The notes: generated by a model not told the origin, from the sequence alone. 64,000 nt of DNA from Namhaeicola litoreus (GCF_042679565.1 NZ_JBHTMY010000002.1:1-64000); one strand, 5' to 3'. Positions 52,900 to 63,211 are shown, numbered from the stretch's first letter. A program made the numbers and translations.

Positions 52900-53679
52900 A
52901 TGAAGAAGTTATTTGCGATTTTTGGTTTACTCATGCTTATTCAATCCGGTTTTGCACAAAAAGAACGCATCTTAAATTTACAAACCTTTGATGAGCGCAA
53001 ACTGCATTTTGGTTATTATTTAGGGATGAATTATAATTCTTACAAAATCAATTACTTGGCTGAAGATGATGCCAGTATTGTTATTCCTCCTACTGCGAGT
53101 GAATTTTTTGTAGATATTAAGGAATCGTTTGGTTTTAACCTTGGTTTTGTAGTGGATTACAGATTACATAAAAATATCAACCTGAGATTTGAACCGGGAT
53201 TGATGAGCAACTCTAAAGAGCTTACTTTTTATAATGAAGATTATTTGAATTATCCTGCTTATGACGGCACAACGAACCCTGTTCGAGAAGTTTCAAGTAC
53301 TTTTTTACACCTACCTCTCTTACTCAAATTTAGTACAGATAGATTAGATAACATAAGACCCTATGTAATTGGTGGTGTTTCTTATGATTACAACTTTTCT
53401 AGCAATGAAAATAATAAGGATGATAACTTTGCCGGCGAATTTAGAACAACGACGAGCAATTTTATGTATGAAGTCGGTATAGGCATGGATTTTTATTTTT
53501 ATTTCTTCAAATTTTCTCCTTCCATCCGTGGCGTTTTTGCGATAAACAATGAATTGGTCAGAGATGAAAATAGGGTCTTTGATACACCTGCTGGTCCTTT
53601 TGCTATAGAAGGACCTTGGACAGGTCCCATAGATTTCTTTGGCACAAGAGGGATCTACTTAAATCTTACATTCGAATAG
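52900..53679 (+). CDS. porT: PorT-family outer-membrane protein of the type IX secretion system
   Basis: This 259-residue protein has a signal peptide (residues 1-19, ending GFAQ) followed by alternating beta segments of an eight-stranded barrel type (FGYYLGMNYNSYK, RPYVIGGVSYDYNF). It matches PorT/SprT in length and shape. PorT is needed for type IX secretion and gliding in Flavobacterium and Porphyromonas. Direct adjacency to the menaquinone methyltransferase gene is a common neighbourhood for porT. The start at 52900 was chosen for the signal peptide. Confidence 0.85.
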   Translation: MKKLFAIFGLLMLIQSGFAQKERILNLQTFDERKLHFGYYLGMNYNSYKINYLAEDDASIVIPPTASEFFVDIKESFGFNLGFVVDYRLHKNINLRFEPGLMSNSKELTFYNEDYLNYPAYDGTTNPVREVSSTFLHLPLLLKFSTDRLDNIRPYVIGGVSYDYNFSSNENNKDDNFAGEFRTTTSNFMYEVGIGMDFYFYFFKFSPSIRGVFAINNELVRDENRVFDTPAGPFAIEGPWTGPIDFFGTRGIYLNLTFE

Positions 53680-53681
53680 AG

Positions 53682-54155
53682 TTAAACTATTTTTCTAGAT
53701 CTCAAAAAGTAATCCAAACCCATCAGCAAACTCGAAACAAACATGGCCAAAGCAAAGAGCTTAGAACCTAAAAGATAAGTTACAAAAACGTTTAATTGAT
53801 TTGCATTCGATTTTTTAATCATCTCCTGAAAAAATAGCCCAATGGATGAAGGTCCATTTTCACCCGAAACCATTGCCCATATTAAAATAAAAGCTGCAAC
53901 AAAAGTAATAATCATCCAACTTTTTTTACTGATAATCGGTTTATAACTATACGTTTTAGGATGAACCCTGTTCATTACTTTTTCAGTAAAAGTACCTGAA
54001 GGCTTTTCAAATGCGTGTCTGGTAAACAAAGTTTTCATCGCCATTTCTTCTTTTCTTTCATAGGCTTGAATTTTATTCATCACCGTATTTGAAAAGTCTG
54101 ACTTTGGTTTTTCTGTCCCTAAACCCTTTTTGATTATGTCATCTAATTCATCCAT
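53682..54155 (-). CDS. Putative membrane-bound anti-sigma partner
   Basis: This 157-residue protein has an N-terminal cytoplasmic part of about 75 residues rich in charged helices, then two membrane segments (about residues 82-100 and 122-148). It starts one base after the ECF sigma gene stop, so the two are translationally adjacent. That layout is typical of anti-sigma regulators, but no zinc-binding HxxxCxxC motif is present. The anti-sigma role is inferred from context only. Confidence 0.6.
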   Translation of the reverse strand: MDELDDIIKKGLGTEKPKSDFSNTVMNKIQAYERKEEMAMKTLFTRHAFEKPSGTFTEKVMNRVHPKTYSYKPIISKKSWMIITFVAAFILIWAMVSGENGPSSIGLFFQEMIKKSNANQLNVFVTYLLGSKLFALAMFVSSLLMGLDYFLRSRKIV

Positions 54156-54728
54156 TTATACAATCGATTTCATTTCATGTCTCAATAATACTTGTAAGGC
54201 TTCTCGCAACTTTTTTCTTGCTCTAAAAAGCTTTGTTTTTACATTGGAATTACTCAACCCCGTAATTTCTTGTATCTCTTCAACAGAACTTTCATTCAGA
54301 TAGAATAAAGTGATCAAAAAAGCATCTGTTTCAGGTAAACTCTCAATTGCCTTTTGAACATAAACCTTCTGTTCTTCTTGCTTTAAAATATTATGAGGGT
54401 CACTAGTTTCCGACTCCTCTGCGATTTTATAAGTTACACTTTTTAAATCGGTGTAATCTAATTTCTTTTTTCTTAAAAAGGAGATCGAATTTCTATAAAC
54501 AATGGCATACAACCAAGTTGAGAACTTGGCTTCACCTTTAAAAGTATCCAATTTTTGAAAGGCTTTGACAAAACTATCTTGAGACAATTCTTCTGCATCC
54601 TCTCTGTTCTTTACCATTTTTAAGGCAAGTGTAAAAGCCATGTTTTTATATAGATCTACCAAAAAGGAAAAATATTCCTTTTCGCCGGCAAGTACTTTAT
54701 CTATATAATATTGTTCTTTGGACTCCAT
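54156..54728 (-). CDS. ECF-type RNA polymerase sigma factor
   Basis: This 190-residue sigma-70 family protein has region 2 (DSFVKAFQKLDTF, then FSTWLYAIVYRNSISFLRKK) and region 4 (residues 125-185, with SSVEEIQEITGLSNSNVKTKL as the recognition helix). No region 1 or 3 is seen, so it is an ECF sigma. The TAGGTTTG element just upstream (54751-54744) suggests control by the main sigma factor. The target regulon is unknown; the membrane protein following it may hold it inactive. Confidence 0.9.
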   Translation of the reverse strand: MESKEQYYIDKVLAGEKEYFSFLVDLYKNMAFTLALKMVKNREDAEELSQDSFVKAFQKLDTFKGEAKFSTWLYAIVYRNSISFLRKKKLDYTDLKSVTYKIAEESETSDPHNILKQEEQKVYVQKAIESLPETDAFLITLFYLNESSVEEIQEITGLSNSNVKTKLFRARKKLREALQVLLRHEMKSIV

Positions 54729-54743
54729 TTAATAGCTTTGACG

Positions 54744-54751
54744 CAAACCTA
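54744..54751 (-). promoter_or_regulatory. -7 element (TAGGTTTG) upstream of ECF sigma gene
   Basis: TAGGTTTG on the minus strand matches TAnnTTTG and ends 15 bp before the start. Confidence 0.45.
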
Positions 54752-54845
54752 GTTAGTGGGGTTACAGTTTTTCTAAAAAATTATTTTTTGTAACCTAAGA
54801 AAAGAAATGAGCGTCATAAAGGTAACAACAAAATAAAACAAATTT

Positions 54846-55184
54846 ATGGCAGCAGAAATTTTAATACCCGCAATTGTTTTCGCCTCAATCTTTGGCGTTT
54901 TTTATGTATTCATTAGTGCTAGAAATAAAGAAAGAATGGCATTAATAGAAAAAGGTGCAGACGCATCACTTTTTTCAACAAATACCAGAAATTACAGCAA
55001 CCTAACTCTTAAGTACGGGATGTTGGCTGTAGGTATTGGTATAGGAATTTTACTAGGTGCTTTGTTATCGCAATATACCACCCTAGAGGAACCGGTAGCT
55101 TATTTCTCAATGATATTTTTATTCGGTGGTTTGGGTTTAATCCTCAATTATCTTATAGAAAAGAAAAATAGTACTGAAAAATAA
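54846..55184 (+). CDS. Small membrane protein of DUF6249 type
   Basis: This 112-residue protein has three hydrophobic segments (residues about 4-24, 54-75 and 82-103). The conserved NKERMALIEKGADASLF block after the first helix marks DUF6249-type proteins (family recalled). It lies divergent from the ECF sigma/anti-sigma pair; in Bacteroidota such proteins are commonly found beside sigma-24 genes, which suggests a regulatory link not proven here. A clear terminator follows. Confidence 0.7.
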   Translation: MAAEILIPAIVFASIFGVFYVFISARNKERMALIEKGADASLFSTNTRNYSNLTLKYGMLAVGIGIGILLGALLSQYTTLEEPVAYFSMIFLFGGLGLILNYLIEKKNSTEK

Positions 55185-55191
55185 TAATAGA

Positions 55192-55214
55192 GGGTGGCTA
55201 AGTTTAAGCCACCC
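55192..55214 (+). terminator. Terminator after the DUF6249 gene
   Basis: The stem GGGTGGCT/AGCCACCC with a 7-nt loop is followed by a T-run. Confidence 0.88.
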
Positions 55215-55218
55215 CTTT

Positions 55219-57615
55219 TTATCCAATTAATTCTATATCAGAAAATTCTTTTGGAAAAACAATTACGTTTTTTGATTTCATAAACTTCTTGAAATCGTAT
55301 TTTTCTCCATCTAATTCTACTTCTTTAATCTTGAATGGAAGATTTACAAACTTCATTTCAAAGGTTTTATAGGAGGTTATAAATTTACCTGCTTTAAACT
55401 GCTGAACCGTAAGTGATTTTTCTTTTCCAATTAGGGTGAAATTTCGCAAACTAAATCGTCCTTTGATATAGTCATATCCATCCTGACTATCCTCATATAA
55501 TTGCGATTTTTCTTTTCCTTTTTTGTAATACACATCGAGATAAACTTGGTCTATTTGCTTTTCACCCACATATTGCTGTATTGGATATTTAGGAATGATC
55601 GCCCCTTCCTTAATAAATACCGGCATAATATCTAGGTCTGCCTCAACCCATAGTTCCTGCCCTCCCTCCATCATTTCATTCGTCCATAGGTTAAACCAGT
55701 TTCCAAAAGGAAAATACATTCTTCTGCCTTTTGCATTTGGTTCTGCAATGGGGCATACCAATATTTTTTCACCCACAACAAATTCATCGTTTCTATAATG
55801 GGTATGAATATCTTCCTGATCATAAAGTACAAGGGATTTGATCATTGGAATACCCTCGTTGGCATAACGCCAAAAAGAAGTATAGATATAAGGCAAAAGT
55901 TGATACCTCAGCTCTATAAATTTCTTGACAATTTGTTCTATGTTTTTGCCAAAAGACCAGGGTTCCTGGTTACCGTGATCACCCGAAGAATGAGTTCTAA
56001 AGAAAGGATGAAACGCCCCGAGCTGAATCCAACGCGCATATAATTCTCCGTTGGGTTGTTCCGCAAAACCACCAATATCAGATCCGACAAAAGAATAACC
56101 CGACATAGCTAATCGCTGTACTTGAATATTTGCTATCGACAGATGCTCCCAAGTTGCCACATTATCCCCTGTCCATGTTGAGGTATACCTTTGAGTTCCA
56201 GAATAGGCAGCTCTGGTAATCACAAATGGCCTTTTGGGATACGAGAATTTTTTTAACCCCTGGTAGGTAGCTCTGGCCATTTGCATTCCATAAATGTTAT
56301 GGGCTTTTCTATGGCTGCATGGGTTTCCGTCATAATCATGGCGCACATCATCAGGAAAGGTTTTTCCGGGTACCTCCATCACAGCAGGCTCATTCATATC
56401 GTTCCATACACCTTTAACTCCAATATCTTCAATTAATTCTCTGAATAATCCTGACCACCACTCGCGAACTTCCGGGTTTGTAAAGTCAGGAAAATAACAT
56501 TCTCCCGGCCACACTTTACCTTTCATATATGGACCATCGGCTCTTTTACAGAAATAATCGTTTTCTAAAGCCTCTTTAAAAATGTTGTAGTCTTTGTCTA
56601 TTTTAATTCCGGGGTCGATAATTGCGATGGTTTTAAAACCTTTTTCCGAGAGTTCGCTTACCATTCTTTTAGGATCTGGAAAATACTCTTTATTCCATGT
56701 AAAACACCTAAATCCATCCATATAGTCGATATCCAAATAAATGGCATCGCAGGGTATTTCAAGTTCTCTAAACTTATTGGTTATCTCTTTCACCTGAGAT
56801 TCGGGATAGTAACTCCATTTGCATTGATGATAACCCAAGCTCCAAAGTGGAGGCAATTGATGCGGTTTTCCCGTTAAATCTGTGTAATTGGCTACAACTT
56901 CAGACATTTCGGGACCATAGATAAAGTAGTAATTCATTTCACCACCTTGAGCCCAAAAGCTGGTAATATTTCTTCGCTCATGGCAAAAATCAAAAAAAGT
57001 TCTAAAACTGTTATCGAAAAAAATACCATAGGCTTTTGAGCCATTTAATCCCATATAAAAGGGAATTGCCTTATAAATTGGATCAGAATCTTTGCCAAAT
57101 GCGTAAGAATCTGTCACCCAATTTTCAAATCTTTTTCCTTTCAAATTAATATGAACCGGTTTGTCGCCAAGGCCATAATAGCTTTCTCCATCATGAGAAC
57201 TTTTCGACATTTTCACAATATCGCCTCCATAGTCATAGCTTTCTTCCCAATGAAAGCCCAGCTCATCTTCACAAAGCACAAAATCATTCTTGTCTAGTAT
57301 GGTAATATGGAGGTCTTTTTTACCAACCCTACACTTCAGCTTTGATGTAATGACTAGATAATGCTCTTTTTCTTCGGTGACCTCTAAAAAATTATAACCT
57401 TTACTCGCGTATTTTGTAATGGCATAAGAAAAATCATTTTCAAAAATACCCGTGGTTGAGTAGCGAAACCTAAGGACGCTATCTCTTTGTACGGTGAGCT
57501 GTAATACAACACCATTATCACAAGTAAAATTGAGTATATCAACTACTTTCTGATAATCAACTATCTTGGAGGGGTATAGATTTCCCTTGTTTTCAAGTTC
57601 TGTATTTGTAATCAT
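55219..57615 (-). CDS. Glycoside hydrolase family 31 alpha-glucosidase
   Basis: This 798-residue GH31 enzyme hydrolyses terminal alpha-glucosides. The nucleophile lies in KGVWNDMNEPAV near residue 408 and the acid/base region in FVGSDIGGF. The N-terminal galactose-mutarotase-like domain and C-terminal beta domains are present. No signal peptide is seen, suggesting a cytoplasmic enzyme acting on maltodextrins or glycogen ends. It closes the glycogen operon glgC-glgE-mak-glgB, 118 bp after glgB. Confidence 0.9.
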   Translation of the reverse strand: MITNTELENKGNLYPSKIVDYQKVVDILNFTCDNGVVLQLTVQRDSVLRFRYSTTGIFENDFSYAITKYASKGYNFLEVTEEKEHYLVITSKLKCRVGKKDLHITILDKNDFVLCEDELGFHWEESYDYGGDIVKMSKSSHDGESYYGLGDKPVHINLKGKRFENWVTDSYAFGKDSDPIYKAIPFYMGLNGSKAYGIFFDNSFRTFFDFCHERRNITSFWAQGGEMNYYFIYGPEMSEVVANYTDLTGKPHQLPPLWSLGYHQCKWSYYPESQVKEITNKFRELEIPCDAIYLDIDYMDGFRCFTWNKEYFPDPKRMVSELSEKGFKTIAIIDPGIKIDKDYNIFKEALENDYFCKRADGPYMKGKVWPGECYFPDFTNPEVREWWSGLFRELIEDIGVKGVWNDMNEPAVMEVPGKTFPDDVRHDYDGNPCSHRKAHNIYGMQMARATYQGLKKFSYPKRPFVITRAAYSGTQRYTSTWTGDNVATWEHLSIANIQVQRLAMSGYSFVGSDIGGFAEQPNGELYARWIQLGAFHPFFRTHSSGDHGNQEPWSFGKNIEQIVKKFIELRYQLLPYIYTSFWRYANEGIPMIKSLVLYDQEDIHTHYRNDEFVVGEKILVCPIAEPNAKGRRMYFPFGNWFNLWTNEMMEGGQELWVEADLDIMPVFIKEGAIIPKYPIQQYVGEKQIDQVYLDVYYKKGKEKSQLYEDSQDGYDYIKGRFSLRNFTLIGKEKSLTVQQFKAGKFITSYKTFEMKFVNLPFKIKEVELDGEKYDFKKFMKSKNVIVFPKEFSDIELIG

Positions 57616-57733
57616 CGTTTGACATTCTATTTTGAATGCAAACCTATCAAAATTGAAGAATTATTGATGAAAATAAAATTTAAAAATCAAAGCTGTTTTT
57701 TACATATCCTTCAATAAAAGTCTAACTTAATTA

Positions 57734-59647
57734 TCAAGACTTTAAGGAAAAATAAACAGCTGCTAGAGGCGGTAAATTTACTTCACAAGAATAAGGCTTA
57801 TGATTATAAGGTTTCTTCTCCGCAATTAACTCTTTGCTATTACTCAATCCGCTACCAAAATATTTTTTCATATCTGAATTGAAAACCTGGGATAATTTAC
57901 CTTTTCGCGGCAAACCAATTCTATAATTCTTTTTAGGGACTTCGTTAAAATTGCACACCACAACAATGTCGTTTTCCATATCATGACCTTTTCGAATAAA
58001 AGCGATAACCGATTGTTCATGATCTGCAAAACTGATCCATTCAAAACCTTCAGAGCTAAATCCTTTTTCGTAAAGAGCAGGGGTCGATTTATAAAGACCA
58101 TTCAAATCTTTCATAAAACCTTGCATACTTTGATGCGGTTTATAATCTAGCAAATGCCAATCTAAACTTGTGCTGTAATCCCATTCTTTGGTTTGCCCAA
58201 ATTCTGCACCCATAAAAGTTAAATTCGTACCAGGGTGTGCATACATGTAAGCAAGCATCAATCTCAAATTAGCGAATCTTTGCCATTCATCACCGGGCAT
58301 TTTATAGATGAGTGATTTCTTACCATACACCACCTCATCATGAGATAAAGGCAACATAAAATGTTCTGTAAATGCATAGGCCAAGCTAAAAGTTATTTCA
58401 TTCTGGTGAAATTTTCTATATACTGTTTCTTTAGAAAAATACTGCAATGTATCATGCATCCAACCCATCATCCATTTCATACCAAATCCTAATCCGCCAA
58501 ATTCAACGGGTTTTGATACTCCTGTAAAGGCTGTAGATTCTTCGGCAATGGTTTGAATTCCATCAAAATTCTTATAAACTTCCTGATTAAATTCTTTTAT
58601 AAAATCAATGGCTTCCAGATATTCGTTTCCGCCAAACATGTTTGGTTCCCATTCTCCTTCATTTCTCGAATAATCTAAATAAATCATCGAAGCAACAGCA
58701 TCTACACGAAGTCCATCAACATGATATTTTTCTAACCAGAAAAAAGCGTTACTGATCAAAAAGGATTTGACTTCGTTTCTACCATAATTAAAAATTAAAC
58801 TTTTCCAGTCTGGGTGATATCCTTTTCTCGGATCGGGATGTTCATACAGATGACTTCCATCAAAAAAACCTAAACCATGATCGTCTGATGGAAAATGAGA
58901 AGGTACCCAGTCTAAAATAACTCCGATATCATTTTTATGTAATTGGTCGATCAAATGCATAAACCCTTCAGGCGTTCCAAATCTTGAAGTAGGTGCAAAA
59001 TAGCCAACAATTTGATATCCCCATGAGGGATCATACGGATACTCCATTACAGGCATAAATTCTACATGCGTATAATTCATTTTTTTTACATAATCAACAA
59101 GTTTTACAGCAAATTCTTCATAGGTCAAAAACCTGTTTTCTTCCACATTTTTCATCCAACTCCCTAAATGCACTTCATAAACAGCGTATGGCTTATCTAA
59201 GCCATTTTTATCTTTTCGATAAGACATCCAGGCTTGGTCTTTCCATTTGTAATGATCAATATCCCTAATAATAGAAGCAGTATAAGGCGGTTTTTCACAA
59301 TAAAATGCATAAGGGTCTGCCTTTTCAGTTTCAATGTTATTGTTATTTGATTTGATCTTGTATTTATAACGCATCCCCGGCTGAGCCTCAGGAATAAAAC
59401 CCTCCCAAATACCAGAAGAATCCCATCTCACATTTAGTCTGTGTTGATGATCGTTCCAGTAATTAAAATCACCGATTACAGAAACTGATTTCGCTGTTGG
59501 AGCCCAAACAGCAAAATAAGTACCCTTTACGCCATCCACCTCAACAAGGTGAGAGCCCAATTTTTCGTAAAGCTTAAAATGCTTGCCTGATTTAAATAAT
59601 GCTATATCGAAATCTGTAAACAGACTGTAATTAATTACCTTTTCCAT
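57734..59647 (-). CDS. glgB: 1,4-alpha-glucan branching enzyme
   Basis: GlgB creates alpha-1,6 branches in glycogen. The 637-residue protein has an N-terminal CBM48 domain (residues about 25-115, GTYFAVWAPTAKSVSVIGDFN) and a GH13 core with DGLRVDAVASMIY (nucleophile), TIAEESTAF (acid) and LPLSHDEVVYG. The second N-terminal domain of longer GlgB proteins is absent, which fits the short class. The gap to the upstream maltokinase is 2 bp, suggesting translational coupling. Confidence 0.94.
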   Translation of the reverse strand: MEKVINYSLFTDFDIALFKSGKHFKLYEKLGSHLVEVDGVKGTYFAVWAPTAKSVSVIGDFNYWNDHQHRLNVRWDSSGIWEGFIPEAQPGMRYKYKIKSNNNNIETEKADPYAFYCEKPPYTASIIRDIDHYKWKDQAWMSYRKDKNGLDKPYAVYEVHLGSWMKNVEENRFLTYEEFAVKLVDYVKKMNYTHVEFMPVMEYPYDPSWGYQIVGYFAPTSRFGTPEGFMHLIDQLHKNDIGVILDWVPSHFPSDDHGLGFFDGSHLYEHPDPRKGYHPDWKSLIFNYGRNEVKSFLISNAFFWLEKYHVDGLRVDAVASMIYLDYSRNEGEWEPNMFGGNEYLEAIDFIKEFNQEVYKNFDGIQTIAEESTAFTGVSKPVEFGGLGFGMKWMMGWMHDTLQYFSKETVYRKFHQNEITFSLAYAFTEHFMLPLSHDEVVYGKKSLIYKMPGDEWQRFANLRLMLAYMYAHPGTNLTFMGAEFGQTKEWDYSTSLDWHLLDYKPHQSMQGFMKDLNGLYKSTPALYEKGFSSEGFEWISFADHEQSVIAFIRKGHDMENDIVVVCNFNEVPKKNYRIGLPRKGKLSQVFNSDMKKYFGSGLSNSKELIAEKKPYNHKPYSCEVNLPPLAAVYFSLKS

Positions 59648-59649
59648 AT

Positions 59650-61278
59650 TTATTCATTTATGATATTGGATATTCCTTTTAGTGGGATTAGCGCCCATTT
59701 CGGACGAGAATTGAGTTCGTAACCAATTTCGTAAACTGCCTTTTCTAAAAGACAGTATTTCAAAATAAAAATACGCTCTTGGCTATAACCTATATTTATA
59801 TTTGCTCTTTGAATTTCATCTGTATAGACTTCTAAAAATACTCCTGTAAAATAGGAATACAAAATTTCTGCAGCTTGAAACAATTCGTTTTGAGGTATTG
59901 AAAATGCCGTGGGATGATTAAAAATAGTGGCGTATAAAGCGTAATGAAATGAGCGGAATAAACCAGCTACATCTTTGAGTGGCGGTTGTTTTACCTTTCT
60001 ATCCCTAATCGTGCTTTCAGGTTCACCTTCGAAATCGAGAATAAAAAAGTCATCTTTTTGCACCAAGATCTGACCTAAATGATAATCTCCATGCACCCTG
60101 ATTCGCTCACCTTTTAATTTGGTCCAATCGAATTGCATAAATCGCTTTCTGATCACATTTTTTTTCTCTAAAAATTCTCGGCCAAGTTCAAGCGCTAATC
60201 CATCTAGTTTTTGCAAATTATTTTCGATGGTGTTTAATCTGTTTTGAAATTGATAAACCAACCTGTTTTTTAACCAAACCTCATAATCTCCATTAAAATG
60301 AGTCGGTGTGAAGGCCGTATCTTCAAATTCGGAACCCAATTCAATGTGCATTTCTGCTGTTCGTTTCCCGAGTGTTTGTATTTTAGAAAATAAATCTAGT
60401 CCTACCCAATTTATTATTTCATTGGGTATATCTTTCAATTTTATTCGAGAAAACATGGGAAGTACGGGTAAATCTTCCACTTTGATTTGTTTTTTATTGA
60501 GAATTGTAAAAACATCCAAAAGTTCTTTGAGCATAAATTGCCAAGCATCTCCTTCATTTTCAATTTTTTCTTGCATCAGCGCAATAGTGATATAGATGTT
60601 TTCACAATCAATGACATTGATACTACCCAGATAAGCCGGCGTATTTGCAAAATTTCTTTTTTCTGTGAGAAATTTACTCATTTCATAATCCGGATTCTTA
60701 TCTGCAAAAATTCTTCTAAAAAACTTGAGTACATATTTGTCGTTATAGATAATCGAGGTATTACTCTGTTCTAACCCCATATATTTGCTACTTTCATAGG
60801 GCAAATTTTCAAATCGACTACTTTTATGGTATTGTACTTTTGTTTCGTCTTTAGGCACTGCATGCAAAATTCTTGAATACACCAATTTTCGAAAAGCTTC
60901 TAAATTAATGGCATCAACAATATACCCTTTAGCACCCTTAAGTTTTATGGTAAGTATCCGTTCATCTGGTGCAAAACTTTCATCAGTAACAAATGCTATG
61001 GGCAAAAAATAATGCTGGTAAAAAGCTTCAAAAAAATCAATTTCTAATAACAGACCGAAATAAACTTCCCCCTCTTGTTGAATTCGAAAATATTCTACCA
61101 ACTCAATATACTTTAACCTACTTGCTTTACCTCCATACCAACGTTGTTTGACGATATATTCTTCTAGTATATCTGACAAGAATAGCTTGACAAAATCTCT
61201 ATTTTCGAGCAGTTCTTCCCAATTATTTTCAAAATTAACGGGCGCTTCGGCAAAGTTATGTTCGGTTGCTAAACTCAT
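59650..61278 (-). CDS. Maltokinase (Pep2-like)
   Basis: This 542-residue kinase phosphorylates maltose to maltose-1-phosphate for GlgE. It has the N-cap region WYGGKASRLKYIELVEYF near residue 47, then an aminoglycoside-kinase-like fold with RVHGDYHLGQIL near residue 385 and ILDFEGEPE near residue 403, the catalytic and metal motifs. In several bacteria this gene is fused to trehalose synthase; here it is separate, and no TreS is visible in the window. It sits between glgE and glgB. Confidence 0.86.
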   Translation of the reverse strand: MSLATEHNFAEAPVNFENNWEELLENRDFVKLFLSDILEEYIVKQRWYGGKASRLKYIELVEYFRIQQEGEVYFGLLLEIDFFEAFYQHYFLPIAFVTDESFAPDERILTIKLKGAKGYIVDAINLEAFRKLVYSRILHAVPKDETKVQYHKSSRFENLPYESSKYMGLEQSNTSIIYNDKYVLKFFRRIFADKNPDYEMSKFLTEKRNFANTPAYLGSINVIDCENIYITIALMQEKIENEGDAWQFMLKELLDVFTILNKKQIKVEDLPVLPMFSRIKLKDIPNEIINWVGLDLFSKIQTLGKRTAEMHIELGSEFEDTAFTPTHFNGDYEVWLKNRLVYQFQNRLNTIENNLQKLDGLALELGREFLEKKNVIRKRFMQFDWTKLKGERIRVHGDYHLGQILVQKDDFFILDFEGEPESTIRDRKVKQPPLKDVAGLFRSFHYALYATIFNHPTAFSIPQNELFQAAEILYSYFTGVFLEVYTDEIQRANINIGYSQERIFILKYCLLEKAVYEIGYELNSRPKWALIPLKGISNIINE

Positions 61279-61279
61279 T

Positions 61280-63211
61280 TTAAGTTAGGAGCTTAAAAAT
61301 ATGAAAAGGTAAATTGGGGTGAAGCTGAACAAAATTCCATTCATCAAACCACTCGTATTCATATCCGGTAAATAAATCTTTGATCCTTAAAGGCAAATTG
61401 CCATTCATATCATAAAGAGGCAATTGTACATAACCCTGCTGAGATTGATGCATATCCAGATTGATAACAATCAATAATTGATCTGTTCTATCTTCATTAT
61501 ATTTATAAAAAGCAATTAAGTTATCATTGTGTATCTCACAAAATCTAAGGTGATTAGTTTGTTGCAAAGCTTCGTGGTCTTTCCTGATTTGATTGATTTT
61601 TGTAATTACATCGATCAAGTAATTTTTCTTATTCCAATCATGCTTTCGGAATTCGAATTTCTCAGAATGCAAATATTCTTCTCTACCGGGCAGGGCTTCA
61701 CTTTGCATCAATTCATACACCGGTCCATAAATACCAATACTCGAACTTAGCGTTGCCGCTAAAACATAACGTTGAATATGCTTGGACTCATTGGCCCCCT
61801 GTAAATGAAATGGATTAATGTCTGGTGTATTTGGCCAAAAATTTGGGCGCATATATTCGGCACTTTCAGATTTGGTTAATTCTTCCATATATTCTATCAG
61901 CTCATGCTTATTCTCACGCCAAGTAAAATAAGTATAAGATTGGGTAAAACCTTGTTTGGCCAGTTGTTGCATCACTTTAGGTTTGGTAAAAGCTTCTGCG
62001 AGAAAGATCACATCTGGGTATTTCTTCTGTACCTCAGCAATAATCCAGTTCCAAAAATAAAAAGGTTTCGTATGAGGATTATCTACCCTAAAAATTCTAA
62101 TGCCACAATCAATCCAAAACAATAAGATTTCTAAACAGGCATCCCAAAGGTCTTCATATTTTTCAGATTCGAAATAAATGGGCAATATATCCTGATATTT
62201 TTTTGGAGGGTTTTCGGCGTATTGTACTGTTCCATCCGGACGCCATTTAAACCATTCAGGATTACTTTTTACCCATGGATGATCTGGTGCAGCTTGCAAG
62301 GCATAATCCATTGCTACTTCCAGACCGGCTTCTTGAGCTTTTTGTATCAACTGTTTGAAATCGTCTAATGTTCCTAATTCAGGGTGAATGTCTTTATGTC
62401 CGCCAAACTTTGAACCAATACCCCAACAACTTCCTACATCGCCTTCCAATGCATTTGTTGTATTGTTCTTCCCTTTTCTATTCACTTCACCAATGGGGTG
62501 AATTGGTGGGAAATAAAGTGTATCGAATCCCATTTTTGAAATTCTTGGCAACAATTTCTCACAATCTTTAAAGGTTCCATGTTTTCCCTTTGTTGTTGTA
62601 GCAGATCTAGGAAAAAATTCATACCAAGTACTAAACAATGCCTTCTTTCTATCTACAAATACATCAAATTCTTTTGTTTCATTGGCTAAATACTTATCAG
62701 GATGATCAAATAGAATTTGTTTAATTCTTTCACTTCTCGCTTCATAAATAGCCGTTTCATACCTATGCTCATCTTTAAAAACCTCTATCAAAAAAGTGAT
62801 ATACTTTTTATCATCTCCTTTTACCCTATCCAACATAGCTTCAAGAAGCCTTGCTCCTTCCAAAAGTTCAGATTTCACATGTTGATGATCATCTAATTTT
62901 CTTACTATTCCATGCTGCCAATTCAATCCATGGTCTACCCATCCCTGAACTTTATAATGGTAAAACCCTTGTTGCTCAACAGTAAATGAAGCTATCCAAG
63001 CATCGTTGTATTCCGGTTTCATTCTCGCTTCTTCCCATTTCTCGCTGCTTTTATGCTTATATAAAACCGATGCACCTAATAAATCATGACCATCTGCCAG
63101 AACGTCTGCCCTCACAACAACTTTTTGATGCGGTATCCTTTTTATAAAAAATTCTCCACAATTGATTTGTGGAGAAACTCTTTCAATAACAACTCTATTT
63201 TGCCTTTTCAC
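61280..63211 (-). CDS. glgE: Alpha-1,4-glucan:maltose-1-phosphate maltosyltransferase
   Basis: GlgE extends alpha-glucan by two glucose units from maltose-1-phosphate. The 643-residue GH13_3 protein has an N-terminal beta domain (residues about 1-110) and a TIM barrel with the nucleophile in IFRVDNPHTKPF near residue 380 and the acid/base Glu in LAEAFTKP near residue 408. The PPIHPIGEVNRKGKNN motif near residue 230 is typical of the family. It is coupled to the maltokinase gene by a one-base gap. Confidence 0.92.
   Translation of the reverse strand: MKRQNRVVIERVSPQINCGEFFIKRIPHQKVVVRADVLADGHDLLGASVLYKHKSSEKWEEARMKPEYNDAWIASFTVEQQGFYHYKVQGWVDHGLNWQHGIVRKLDDHQHVKSELLEGARLLEAMLDRVKGDDKKYITFLIEVFKDEHRYETAIYEARSERIKQILFDHPDKYLANETKEFDVFVDRKKALFSTWYEFFPRSATTTKGKHGTFKDCEKLLPRISKMGFDTLYFPPIHPIGEVNRKGKNNTTNALEGDVGSCWGIGSKFGGHKDIHPELGTLDDFKQLIQKAQEAGLEVAMDYALQAAPDHPWVKSNPEWFKWRPDGTVQYAENPPKKYQDILPIYFESEKYEDLWDACLEILLFWIDCGIRIFRVDNPHTKPFYFWNWIIAEVQKKYPDVIFLAEAFTKPKVMQQLAKQGFTQSYTYFTWRENKHELIEYMEELTKSESAEYMRPNFWPNTPDINPFHLQGANESKHIQRYVLAATLSSSIGIYGPVYELMQSEALPGREEYLHSEKFEFRKHDWNKKNYLIDVITKINQIRKDHEALQQTNHLRFCEIHNDNLIAFYKYNEDRTDQLLIVINLDMHQSQQGYVQLPLYDMNGNLPLRIKDLFTGYEYEWFDEWNFVQLHPNLPFHIFKLLT

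Noticed and set aside
57717..57743. Weak hairpin AAAGTCT/AGACTTT at the glgB end
   Set aside because: A 13-nt loop, the glgB stop codon inside it and only a short T-run make it a poor terminator; GH31 is likely still co-transcribed.
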